Source of the DNA: Candidatus Nanoarchaeia archaeon
GTDB taxonomy: Archaea > Nanoarchaeota > Nanoarchaeia > SCGC-AAA011-G17 > JAFCDX01
Assembly (NCBI GenBank): GCA_028717785.1
Contig: JAQUND010000006.1
Coordinates: 1-29,429, forward strand
DNA length: 29,429 bases
Direction of reading: 5' to 3'
This document shows positions 1-7,101 of this stretch, in pieces. A program made the translations under genes and the position numbers. Numbering within the stretch: the first letter of the stretch is position 1; each line of letters begins with the position of its first letter. The notes beneath the pieces were generated by a model that was not told the origin of the DNA, did no database searches, and saw nothing but the letters and a program-made list of their open reading frames with translations.

Positions 1-92
1 ACTTGTTTATTATAAACATCAATATCTGATTCGTTTATACTGTTTTCTAAAGACAATTGAACATATTGTTTTATTTTATTTGCGTATTTCAT
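1..92 (-). CDS. Partial unknown protein (N-terminal 30 residues)
   Basis: An ATG at 92-90 opens a frame that runs off the left edge of the window without a stop; it begins MKYANKIKQYVQLSLENS. The start overlaps the stop of the upstream gene in a TAATG junction, which implies translational coupling and the same operon. The visible part is hydrophilic and probably helical. Nothing in these 30 residues identifies a family, so only the existence of the gene is supported. Confidence 0.6.
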   Translation of the reverse strand, partial: MKYANKIKQYVQLSLENSINESDIDVYNKQ

Positions 93-1015
93 TAACAATT
101 TTTGTGTAGTTTGAATTTTTTAAAATGTTCAATTTCTTTAACGACCTTTGCAACATCTTTTTCAATATCCCAATACACAATCATATACATTCGTTTATCA
201 GTTGTAACACCAAGAATTGCAGGATCAACAGAAGGAAACGAAACATTGTGATGTTTTACTGAAGAAACAAACTCCGGTGTTATAAAAACAAAATCTTCAA
301 AAATTCCTGTTTCTTTTGCTTCAAGAACTTTAAGTTTTGCTCCATAAGGTATTTTATCTGTAACTTTACTTAAAGGTATTGAGTTAATATTTACATCTAT
401 TAAAGTATATTCAATACTTCTTCCTTCCCATAATGTAAAACCCGCTATTAATAAACCTAACATACAAATCCAAGATATACAATTAAATACAGATAAAGTA
501 ATTAATCCTGTAGTTGGAGTTTGATGTACTGCGGGCCAAATCCACATACTAAATTTTAATATTGGATAAATCGTTAACAACATAAATAAATGTATTGATA
601 AAGGTAACGCACCTGTTATAAAAAACGCATTAATTTTACTAACAATATTATTAATAAAACACTTTCTTTTAAGTTTATTAATTTGAAACAACTTTTTTAT
701 TAAATCTTGAGAAACTTCAAAAAAATCTCTACTTGAAGTAAGTTCGTTTATATCATGATTTAATGCTTTTAAAGCAGTTAATTCAGCTTGGTTTTTAAGA
801 CCAAGTTTTTTATCTATTTCAAGTTCTGACGAAATATTTTCAATAATTTTATCAGACTTTCCTGTCATTTGTTTGTGTCTAATTAACGATAGAGTTTCAA
901 GTTTTGCTGGTAATGAATCTTTATCTGAAGAACGTTTTTTGTTTGTAACTCCTTCAAACTCTGCTACAAGTGCGTCAACACCCGAATCAATTTTGGCGAA
1001 ATGAGAACCATCCAT
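92..1015 (-). CDS. Two-helix membrane protein of unknown function
   Basis: A 307-residue protein I do not recognise. The N-terminal ~120 residues are charged and helical with no signal peptide. Two hydrophobic segments follow, at about residues 130-158 and 170-195, rich in Trp and Ile, then a soluble C-terminal domain of about 110 residues. The predicted form is an inner-membrane hairpin with both soluble parts on the same side, probably the cytoplasm. The start has an AGGA ribosome binding site 7 nt upstream. It follows a 550-base gap that holds a structured element and a CRISPR-like repeat, and is coupled to the partial gene downstream. The function is unknown. Confidence 0.7.
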   Translation of the reverse strand: MDGSHFAKIDSGVDALVAEFEGVTNKKRSSDKDSLPAKLETLSLIRHKQMTGKSDKIIENISSELEIDKKLGLKNQAELTALKALNHDINELTSSRDFFEVSQDLIKKLFQINKLKRKCFINNIVSKINAFFITGALPLSIHLFMLLTIYPILKFSMWIWPAVHQTPTTGLITLSVFNCISWICMLGLLIAGFTLWEGRSIEYTLIDVNINSIPLSKVTDKIPYGAKLKVLEAKETGIFEDFVFITPEFVSSVKHHNVSFPSVDPAILGVTTDKRMYMIVYWDIEKDVAKVVKEIEHFKKFKLHKNC

Positions 1016-1537
1016 AATTTATCCTATTCTATTATATAAGTTGTATTTTTTATAAGTTTTATAAAGCAAATGAATATTTACAAATTACTTTTTAAAATTT
1101 TAATAAAACACTAAATTTTTCATCTTAATAATTAATTTATACTCATAATGGGTTGCGGTTAAAAAACATTGTTGCACACATCGTGCGCCTGTTTACGTAT
1201 GTATCCATTAAACCTACGCTCCTTTATGTGCCGGGGATACTGCCCGTTGCAACAATGTCTCCGCCCCGCTTTTAATGAATCTGGTTGTTACCATGCATAT
1301 AATTCAAAAAAGCTTCTTTATTTCCACACAACACGACAATATATAAATTTATATCAATGTTTTTTCGAAAACTACCAAAAATTTTGTCGTTTTTCTAAAA
1401 ACAAAAAACATTATTTAAATATTCGTTATAAGAAATATATCTAAGCAAGAGTTTTATACATTATTAATATATTTGTCGTTATCGCAAATCTCTTTATATA
1501 AATTTCATCTTTTTATATCGTTGAAACAAAGATATTA
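1016..1537. other. Long intergenic region
   Basis: About 520 bases without a convincing gene. The flanks (1016-1140 and 1330-1537) are extremely AT-rich. The middle (about 1143-1300) is clearly richer in G and C and holds the structured element listed separately. Just after the repeat at 1538-1566, the minus strand has a weak hairpin near 1518-1538. No consensus promoter with both boxes well placed was found. A TATAAT on the minus strand at 1031-1036 lies too close to the start codon at 1015 to be a convincing -10 box. Confidence 0.6.
1161..1258 (-). ncRNA. Structured GC-rich element ending in a U-tract; candidate small RNA or terminator
   Basis: On the minus strand, ACATTGTTGCA (1258-1248) pairs perfectly with TGCAACAATGT (1176-1166), giving an 11-bp stem directly followed by a run of T (1165-1161). 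The 71-nt interior can hold GTATCC/GGATAC (1235-1240 with 1201-1206) or an alternative GTTTA/TAAAC stem, and a small CAC-GAT-GTG hairpin. A long closing stem, internal structure, a terminal U-tract and raised GC in an AT-rich genome suggest a stable RNA or an elaborate terminator at the 3' end of the minus-strand transcript that carries the repeat at 1538-1566. An AAAGGAG followed by a 21-codon ORF (1208-1143) also lies inside. I do not recognise the family. Confidence 0.4.
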
Positions 1538-1566
1538 TGGTTCATCTCCGCGCATGCGGGGAACAC
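1538..1566 (-). CRISPR. Solitary type I-E CRISPR-like repeat (candidate RNA anti-CRISPR)
   Basis: The minus-strand 29-mer starts GTGTTCCCCGCATGCGCGGA and ends GATGAACCA. This is the layout of a type I-E repeat: GTGTTCCCC, a GC-rich palindrome around GCATGCGC, then an ATGAACC-type sequence that would be the 8-nt 5' handle of a crRNA. The stem has one C-A mismatch. No second repeat lies 32-33 nt away on either side, and no cas gene is in the window. It begins 3 nt after the stop codon of the 357-residue gene, so it would be transcribed as that mRNA's tail in crRNA orientation. Known phage solitary repeat units look like this and titrate Cas proteins. The repeat identity is clear; the decoy role is inferred. 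Confidence 0.8.
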
Positions 1567-1569
1567 TAA

Positions 1570-2643
1570 TCAACCTATAGGTAAGTCTGATAAATAACCT
1601 TCAGAAACACCTATTAAATCTTTCATTCCTTTTGCTTTAATTTCTTCAAACTGTTCTATAAAAATAAAAAATAATCTCATTATTGATGACGGCTTACTTT
1701 CCCAATCTGTAACTTTCAATGTGTCAACAGTTAAAGATTGATTGATGATTGCTCCTGCACCAACTCCCACTTCAGCAGTTTTTCTTCTCTCAGAACTTTC
1801 ATCAAAAACTTCTAAATGTTTTGTGTGAGGTGCATTACAAGACTTTATGTCATCAAAGCATATTGATCTATCTTTTGACTCTGGCAAAAAAGACGAACTG
1901 TAATTCGCAGATCTAGATAAAGTACTTAATCCTGATGAACTATCTTCTACATTAAAAGTCTTTGGGTACAGAATGTCACTACTAAATTTTTTCGTTATAG
2001 AATTAGAAAAGTAAACATATTGTATATTATAGCCACCCATAACACTTTCTGATGCACCACAAGGTATTGCTACTGATTCTCTTCTCACTTTGGGTCTGAA
2101 AAAAGCAAATCCAAAAGCAGGTATTGTATCATCTCTGCCTATTACAAGTTCTGGGATTGATTTTGCTAAATCTTCTGTAAAGAAAAATTGTCTTACTTTT
2201 CCATCTGTTGAACGAAAGCCATCCCACCATAATTTGTTAGGATAAGCTATATAATTTTGGTCTGGCCATTTATAATTACATTGTTCGCAAAAAAGACCTT
2301 CTTTAAAAGAAGTTCCATGGATAGGACATTTTTCTTCATAACGTTCCAAATTAAAACCATTAGTTCTTTGTCCAGTAATAGGATTCATTCCTTTTACTGA
2401 AAGTAAAACTGCAGTGTTTAAGTCGTCATTAGAGCACCAATTGAACCATAAACCCCAATCAGAGCTAACAGGAACAACATAATTACCTGGCCCTTGCATC
2501 CAATTTGATAATGGTTCTTTAAATTCATCAACAGGATAAATTTCGATTGGTGTTCCAGAAGGAAGATCATGACTATGTTTTCCTATTAGACGTTGAGCTC
2601 TCATTATTTGAGCTTTAAAACCTTTATAAGACATTATTTTCAT
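1570..2643 (-). CDS. Conserved-looking phage protein with CPIH zinc motif
   Basis: A 357-residue protein with a probable zinc site: C106-P-I-H109, then C119-E-Q-C122. The same motif with identical spacing occurs in the next gene upstream (2692-3597). Around it are Trp-rich stretches (for example NKLWWDGF and the later DWESKPSS) and segments such as SIPELVIG and IPAFGFAFF that look like a beta-rich globular domain. I have the impression that this family recurs in large uncultivated phages, but I cannot name a function. The start is set by TTGGAG 8 nt upstream of the ATG. The gene ends in TGA 3 nt before the I-E-like repeat, so the repeat sits in its 3' untranslated region. Confidence 0.75.
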   Translation of the reverse strand: MKIMSYKGFKAQIMRAQRLIGKHSHDLPSGTPIEIYPVDEFKEPLSNWMQGPGNYVVPVSSDWGLWFNWCSNDDLNTAVLLSVKGMNPITGQRTNGFNLERYEEKCPIHGTSFKEGLFCEQCNYKWPDQNYIAYPNKLWWDGFRSTDGKVRQFFFTEDLAKSIPELVIGRDDTIPAFGFAFFRPKVRRESVAIPCGASESVMGGYNIQYVYFSNSITKKFSSDILYPKTFNVEDSSSGLSTLSRSANYSSSFLPESKDRSICFDDIKSCNAPHTKHLEVFDESSERRKTAEVGVGAGAIINQSLTVDTLKVTDWESKPSSIMRLFFIFIEQFEEIKAKGMKDLIGVSEGYLSDLPIG

Positions 2644-2664
2644 AAGAATATCTCCAAGTTAAAA

Positions 2665-2687
2665 TTGAGGCAACAATGTTGCCTCAA
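2665..2687 (-). terminator. Hairpin terminator between two minus-strand genes
   Basis: Perfect palindrome TTGAGGCAAC-AAT-GTTGCCTCAA: a 10-bp stem with a 3-nt loop, only 5 bases after the stop of the 301-residue gene. On the minus strand it is followed by a short T-tract (TTTT), so it can act as an intrinsic terminator or attenuator. Because the downstream gene starts 22 bases further on with no room for a promoter, partial read-through is likely, which would lower expression of the downstream gene and of the repeat at its 3' end. Confidence 0.7.
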
Positions 2688-2691
2688 AAAA

Positions 2692-3597
2692 TTAGAATGT
2701 TCTGTGAGAAGAAACTCTAAAGGGATCAGTTTCTCTACTTTTAGAAACTCGCCTTTTTAGGCTTGGTAATTTATCTTCTTCTTTAAGTTCTTTAAATTTT
2801 ATTGCAATCTTGGGATATTCTTTAAAAAGTTTGTCTAAATCAAAGTCTCTAAATAATCTTGGTTCAATTGTTGTATTTTCTTTAATAAGACGAATAAATA
2901 TTAAACGTTCAATGTTTATTGTATTATAAACCATCCCACATTCTTCACAATATCCGTCAATAAGAAGAACATTATTATGTATAGGACATTCAAAAAATAC
3001 GTCAAGAGGAAATTCACCAACTTTAAAAACTTGTTTCATTACATTAGAGATCATAAAAGTAGAAGGGGTGTCTTGATATCGCGCTTTTCGAAGCATATAT
3101 AATGAGTTTTCAGCATCAACAGTATTGTCGTCAAAAAAAATAATACAATATCTTCCTCTGCTCCGTATTTTAAGTTGCTCTTCAATATCAATTTGAGCGT
3201 CTTTATTATAAGCTTCGAGCAATTCAATATCAGACCATTGACCTATTGGTTTTAATGTTTTTACAATTGTCTGAATTGAGTCTTCATAAACTTTTGATTG
3301 TTTTTCTTCTTTTCGTTTTGACAAACAAGACCAAGCAAATTTCAATCGAGGACTTGGTATTTCGTTAATATTAGATTCTGCTAAAAAAATATTACATTTC
3401 TTTATAGCATTTTCAAAATCAGAAATTGAAGTATTATTTGACGTTAAAATTTCAATCCCTATCTGAGAGTCATCAACTCCCATTTTTAAAAGAACTTCTT
3501 CTAAAAATTTTTCAGAATCTTCAATATGTGCTTCTTTAAAATAAGGATCAAGTATTTTTGCTGCGGATTCAATGCGAGATTTAAAATCGATATTCAT
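2692..3597 (-). CDS. Unknown protein with CPIH zinc motif
   Basis: A 301-residue protein I cannot place. The N-terminal ~200 residues are helical and charged. A C-terminal zinc site, C204-P-I-H207 then C217-E-E-C220, has exactly the same spacing as in the neighbour at 1570-2643. The rest of the two sequences does not obviously align, so they may share only this module. The last ~25 residues are basic and Ser/Arg-rich (for example LPSLKRRVSKSRE), fitting nucleic-acid contact or a flexible tail. An AAGGAG lies 8 nt before the ATG. The gene has its own upstream region (3598-3860), divergent from the patatin gene, and is followed by a hairpin terminator. Confidence 0.72.
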   Translation of the reverse strand: MNIDFKSRIESAAKILDPYFKEAHIEDSEKFLEEVLLKMGVDDSQIGIEILTSNNTSISDFENAIKKCNIFLAESNINEIPSPRLKFAWSCLSKRKEEKQSKVYEDSIQTIVKTLKPIGQWSDIELLEAYNKDAQIDIEEQLKIRSRGRYCIIFFDDNTVDAENSLYMLRKARYQDTPSTFMISNVMKQVFKVGEFPLDVFFECPIHNNVLLIDGYCEECGMVYNTINIERLIFIRLIKENTTIEPRLFRDFDLDKLFKEYPKIAIKFKELKEEDKLPSLKRRVSKSRETDPFRVSSHRTF

Positions 3598-3860
3598 TAG
3601 ATAAACTCCTTGTTATGAACTTTTGTTTCAGTTCTGTTTTGTGCTACGATTTTGTAGCTTTTTTGTAACTTGGTCTCATAGTTACTATTACCTCTTAATA
3701 AGAATTTTGTTATCTCCTCCTTTTTATTAAGTTTTAAAACAATTTTGATTTTCAGTTAAAATCATAATACTTGAAATATATATATACAAAAAGCATGTTT
3801 TTATAAAATTTTTATTCTTATTTGAGTAATAATCTAATTATTTCATTAAATGGAGGTTTT
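3598..3860. promoter_or_regulatory. Divergent intergenic region with three small hairpins
   Basis: This 263-base stretch separates the minus-strand gene at 2692 from the plus-strand patatin gene, so it should hold promoters in both directions. The half near the minus-strand gene has three short inverted repeats: GAAC/GTTC (3617-3620 with 3631-3634), GCTAC/GTAGC (3643-3647 with 3654-3658) and GTAAC/GTTAC (3665-3669 with 3681-3685). They would form a stem series in its mRNA leader. The half near the patatin gene is AT-rich with TTGAAA at about 3771 and TA-repeats, but I could not fix a -35/-10 pair with proper spacing. A plus-strand GGAGG at 3852-3856 serves the patatin start. Confidence 0.4.
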
Positions 3861-4802
3861 ATGCATCATGTAATTCTAGTTCTTCAAGGTGGTGGAGCTA
3901 AAGGTTCTTTTGAAATTGGCGTACTTTCTACACTGGAAAAGAAAACAGAAAGATCTGTTGCTGACCTTGTAGATTTAATTGTTTCGACAAGTATTGGTTC
4001 TGTTAATGCAAGTCTTTTAGCTTCTAAAATAATGTCAGCAGAACATATTGGTTGTCTAATGTTAAAAAACCTACCTACTATTTTTAAAAAACGTTTGAAT
4101 ATACCTTTATATGATAGAAAAAAATATAGTGATTTATATAAAAAACATGTAGAAGATGTTTTGGGTAAAAAAATATTTCTTAAAGATCTTGACAATAATG
4201 TTCATTTAGTTTTTACATCGACAAATATGTGCGATGGAACAAATCATTTCTTTAAAAGTGATAAATATGATGAGAAAGAAATGTCTGTAGTTGATGTTGT
4301 TTGTCGTTCGTTTGCAGCACCATTATATTTTGGACAGATCAACGATCCAGAAAAAAAAGCTATATGGTTAGATGGGGGTTGTGGTATAGAGAATCTACCT
4401 TTATGGCAAGCATATATAGAAGCAGTAAAACGAGGATGGTTAAACGAAGGACACACTACACATATTCTTTCTATTGGTTGTGGATATTCTAAATTCTGGG
4501 TTGATTATAAAAAAGGAATTAAAGGTGGCAAGTTAAGACAAGCTATAAGAGCTGTAAAATATTATAATTCGATTACAAGAGGTAGTTTAGCATATAATCA
4601 ATCAGCTGCAGTACAAATTAGCAATATGGAAGCTTTATCAAGATTTCAACCAAATTTTTCTTTTCAACATATTGATTGGCCAGGAGTAATGTCAAGAAAA
4701 CTAGATAAAATGGATAATACAAAAGCAAGACTTCAATATTATGATACAGGAGTGAAACAAGGTAATTTGATTAATAGAACATTATTTTATTTGAATAAAT
4801 AA
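3861..4802 (+). CDS. Patatin-like phospholipase
   Basis: A 313-residue protein with the patatin fold signature: the oxyanion loop GGGAKG at residues 10-15, the nucleophile motif STSIG with Ser44 (the usual G-x-S-x-G with its first Gly replaced by Ser), and the catalytic Asp171 in LDGG. Patatins hydrolyse acyl esters of membrane lipids with a Ser-Asp dyad. There is no signal peptide. I chose the ATG at 3861 because GGAGG lies 5 nt upstream and the oxyanion loop then falls at the normal distance; an ATG at 3822 has no such site. It is the only plus-strand gene in the window and has its own upstream region, so it looks like an independently expressed accessory gene. Lysis aid, host-membrane modifier and CapV-like effector are all possible. 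Confidence 0.88.
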   Translation: MHHVILVLQGGGAKGSFEIGVLSTLEKKTERSVADLVDLIVSTSIGSVNASLLASKIMSAEHIGCLMLKNLPTIFKKRLNIPLYDRKKYSDLYKKHVEDVLGKKIFLKDLDNNVHLVFTSTNMCDGTNHFFKSDKYDEKEMSVVDVVCRSFAAPLYFGQINDPEKKAIWLDGGCGIENLPLWQAYIEAVKRGWLNEGHTTHILSIGCGYSKFWVDYKKGIKGGKLRQAIRAVKYYNSITRGSLAYNQSAAVQISNMEALSRFQPNFSFQHIDWPGVMSRKLDKMDNTKARLQYYDTGVKQGNLINRTLFYLNK

Positions 4803-4835
4803 AAACTTAATCTCATAATTTATCATTTAAAAAGT

Positions 4836-4902
4836 ATTGTCTAATAATTTGTTAGATAATCAATAGAAATCAGAAAAACTATCTAAATAGGGGAAACTAT
4901 TT
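4836..4902 (+). terminator. Tandem hairpins between convergent genes
   Basis: Two inverted repeats lie in the 144-base gap between the end of the patatin gene and the end of the converging minus-strand operon: ATTGTCTAA (4836-4844) with TTAGATAAT (4852-4860), a 9-bp stem with one G-U pair, and AAATAG/CTATTT (4885-4890 with 4897-4902). Neither is followed by a strong T-tract on the plus strand, so the terminator role rests mainly on position. The rest of the gap (4803-4946) holds nothing else that I can see. Confidence 0.4.
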
Positions 4903-4946
4903 GTATTAAATTTCAGTGTGATTGACTGTGTCGTAGATATGTAAGT

Positions 4947-5222
4947 TTAAATTTTAATCCTTGAAATGGGCGCATCAGTGAGACTTTCAATCATCATTTT
5001 ATCTATTGTAGAAATAGAATATTCTATGTTTTCTGAGTCAATAAATGGTTTGTAAAAAAATCTATGAATACCTTTTTTATTAGCATGACGTAATTCTAAA
5101 AAATACGTGTTGTCAACCCAATAAGTAATAAATAAAGTAAAATCTTTTTTAATTGTTTGTATTTGTTTTGAAGCGATTTGCTCTAAAATTTTTATATGTT
5201 CATTATTTATTGTTATTTTCAT
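4947..5222 (-). CDS. Small unknown protein
   Basis: A 91-residue protein with no recognisable motif. It starts with an ATGA overlap on the stop of the 583-residue gene, so the two are translationally coupled and probably work together. The sequence mixes helical, Lys/Ile-rich segments with an aromatic central part (TLFITYWVDNTYFLELRH). No membrane segment or Cys motif is seen. It is the last gene of its operon, before the convergent patatin gene. Existence is supported by the overlap and by amino-acid composition like its neighbours; the function is unknown. Confidence 0.6.
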   Translation of the reverse strand: MKITINNEHIKILEQIASKQIQTIKKDFTLFITYWVDNTYFLELRHANKKGIHRFFYKPFIDSENIEYSISTIDKMMIESLTDAPISRIKI

Positions 5223-6970
5223 TTAATTTTCTTAGAAATCAAGTTGTTATTTATAAATTGTACGCCAAAATTTTTTATCATTCTTTCAAGTTCTTTTTCA
5301 GAAAAGTTCAACGTATAATTATAAAATAATTTGTTTTCTATTCCTGCTTTTTTTATTTTTTCGAGATTGAGAACAGTGTTTTCAGAATTACTCAAGCAAT
5401 TTCTATAGTTTCCAAGTAAATCTTTAATTGTCTTTTTATAATTTCTACCAGTTTTACTAAGACTATTTTCTTCTTTTTCTAATAAGTTTAAAGAATCTTC
5501 TAGAACTTTTACTACTTTTTCAAGTCTTTTTATTTCTTCATAGATCTCAGAATCTAAATTATAGTTAAATTTATTTTCTTCTTTTATATTGCATGGAACT
5601 AAAGAAGTTATGTTTTCAGTTAAATTTTCATAGCTTACTAATTTAGGTTCATAATTGAGTTTATATTCAGGTTCTTCAATGATTTTTTGTTCGATTTTTT
5701 TTAAACCAAAGATTTCTAAAGGATAGTTACAAATAAAAAACATTTTTTTGTCTTTTTTTATTTTATTCCAACATTCTCCTTCTTTTAAAACTTTAATAAC
5801 AATTTTATATTTGAAATAAACATCGAGTTTTACATTTACTAGAGATAAATAATGACAATAATCACAACATAAATTTTTTATCTCAGACTTGTCAAAAATT
5901 TTCAAGTTTTTAAGAATGTCACCAACATTACATTTAGAAAAAACAAAATAAATCTCTTCATACAAACTAAAATCATCCTCGACTAAAAAAGAATAAAAAG
6001 GATTAGTAAATTGGCTTGCAGATAAAATAAAAGATTCTAACTTTGTATTACCAAAATTTATCTTAACCAAATTTTTTGGTATTGAATTTTCGATGTCTTC
6101 TTTGGCAAATAGATCTTGTTCGTTAAATTCTTGTTTGTCAGCTTTGAACGACAAAACAAACTGTTTTACTTCTTCCATCATAGAGGGATCAGAAAAAATT
6201 TCTCTGTGTTCATTGACTAATTTATTAATTTCATTTACAAAAGTGTTTGCATCTGTTTTAGAAACACCTATTATTATATTAAGGTCAGAACCAATAGGAA
6301 GTTGTATATTTCCTTGAGAATAAACAAAGTTTAATAAAAACGTATCTGTTTCATTTATTTTAATTACAGAATTGTCAGCTAAAAAAATAAAAATCTTCTT
6401 TTGAAGATCGCTTTTTACAATAGCTTTTATCATTGAAATAAGAACAGTTATTTTTTTGCCTTCATAAATAATGTCTAAACTATCATCAACACATATACCA
6501 TTAAAAGAAATGTTTTTTAAATCAACAGAAGCTAAATAATTTATTGTCATTAATTCAGAAATTTTTATTTTTAATTTATTTAAAAACTTTGCTTCATCAG
6601 ATAGAGCTCTTTTCTTAGCTTTAATCTCATAGATTTTATTTTGTTTTTCTATATTGTTGTTAAAAAGATCAGTTATAAATTTAAATGCTTCTTTATTTTC
6701 TATTATAGACCTAATAGTTTTTCCTGCTTCAGTAGCAATTGTGTTCATAAATTCAGAATTAGCTTGAATTTTAGACAATTGGACAGTCGCAGCAGACTGC
6801 AACTCAGCAATTAAATAGTTAGATCTTATTTCTTCTAATCTTAAATAATATTTTTTATCATCTGATATTGATTTTGCTAAAGCTGTTGTAACGCTTGCAC
6901 CAACTACAGCACCCCCGCAAAAACCAAAAGCTTTTTTCGTTAATGATATTGCTGAGTCTAATAAACTCAT
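5219..6970 (-). CDS. Large coiled-coil protein with Gly-rich N-terminal hydrophobic segment
   Basis: A 583-residue protein of unknown function. The first ~35 residues contain a hydrophobic Gly/Ala segment (GFCGGAVVGASVTTALA) that could insert in a membrane. Long charged helices with coiled-coil character occur around residues 40-150 and again near the C-terminus. The middle is beta-rich with several Cys. I place the start at the ATG at 6970, which has AAGGAGGGGG just upstream. An upstream in-frame ATG at 7000 lies inside the I-E-like repeat and has no binding site. The repeat ends 13 nt before the chosen start, so it lies in the leader of this gene. The downstream 91-residue gene is coupled by ATGA. 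Confidence 0.7.
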   Translation of the reverse strand: MSLLDSAISLTKKAFGFCGGAVVGASVTTALAKSISDDKKYYLRLEEIRSNYLIAELQSAATVQLSKIQANSEFMNTIATEAGKTIRSIIENKEAFKFITDLFNNNIEKQNKIYEIKAKKRALSDEAKFLNKLKIKISELMTINYLASVDLKNISFNGICVDDSLDIIYEGKKITVLISMIKAIVKSDLQKKIFIFLADNSVIKINETDTFLLNFVYSQGNIQLPIGSDLNIIIGVSKTDANTFVNEINKLVNEHREIFSDPSMMEEVKQFVLSFKADKQEFNEQDLFAKEDIENSIPKNLVKINFGNTKLESFILSASQFTNPFYSFLVEDDFSLYEEIYFVFSKCNVGDILKNLKIFDKSEIKNLCCDYCHYLSLVNVKLDVYFKYKIVIKVLKEGECWNKIKKDKKMFFICNYPLEIFGLKKIEQKIIEEPEYKLNYEPKLVSYENLTENITSLVPCNIKEENKFNYNLDSEIYEEIKRLEKVVKVLEDSLNLLEKEENSLSKTGRNYKKTIKDLLGNYRNCLSNSENTVLNLEKIKKAGIENKLFYNYTLNFSEKELERMIKNFGVQFINNNLISKKIK

Positions 6971-6982
6971 CACCCCCTCCTT

Positions 6983-7011
6983 CAGTTCATCCACGCGCAT
7001 GCAGGGAATAT
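6983..7011 (-). CRISPR. Degenerate type I-E CRISPR-like repeat in a gene leader
   Basis: The minus-strand 29-mer matches the repeat at 1538-1566 in 22 of 29 positions, without gaps. The shared cores are TTCCC, GCATGCGCG and GATGAAC. Orientation is again crRNA-like, with GATGAAC as the handle. The hairpin is weaker: it keeps its GC/GC centre but has one G-T wobble and one mismatch. It lies directly upstream of the AAGGAGGGGG ribosome binding site of the 583-residue gene, so a Cas6e-like cut at this repeat could also affect that mRNA. No second I-E repeat is at spacer distance. Decoy role and leader role are both inference. Confidence 0.65.
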
Positions 7012-7070
7012 AGACTCAATTATATCATAAGAAATCAACTCAAAATGCCAAATTATTTTTTCTTTATTTT

Positions 7071-7101
7071 GTTTCAATACACGCGCCCGTGAAGGCGCGA
7101 C
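7071..7101 (-). CRISPR. Type I-C CRISPR-like repeat
   Basis: The minus-strand 31-mer starts GTCGCGCCTTCACGGGCGCG and ends TGTATTGAAAC. This is the form of type I-C repeats, which run GTCGCGCC, loop, GGGCGCG, TGGATTGAAAC in 32 nt; here one loop base is missing and one G is T. The stem CGCGCC/GGCGCG is perfect over 6 bp. This GC-rich block stands out sharply from its AT-rich surroundings. It lies 30 nt downstream of the stop of the 69-residue gene, in crRNA orientation. Cas5d would be the host enzyme that recognises such a hairpin. There are no cas genes in the window, so this is a repeat mimic or mini-array rather than part of a full CRISPR-Cas locus. Confidence 0.8.

Noticed and set aside
1143..1208. 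21-codon minus-strand ORF (MDTYVNRRTMCATMFFNRNP...) with AAAGGAG upstream
   Set aside because: It overlaps the inner stems and the closing stem of the structured element, and the binding site is 10 nt away. Too short and entangled with RNA structure to call a gene.
1169..1444. 91-codon plus-strand ORF with a TTG start
   Set aside because: It has no ribosome binding site, an odd Cys/Tyr/Lys composition, and lies across the structured element and AT-rich flank. It is better explained as chance reading of non-coding sequence.
3611..3660. Hairpin-rich leader considered as a type II or V repeat or tracrRNA
   Set aside because: The stems are short and no known repeat pattern or second copy was found; described as a structured leader instead.
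6971..7000. ATG at 7000 as start of the 583-residue protein
   Set aside because: It lies inside the CRISPR-like repeat without a binding site; the ATG at 6970 has AAGGAGGGGG directly upstream.
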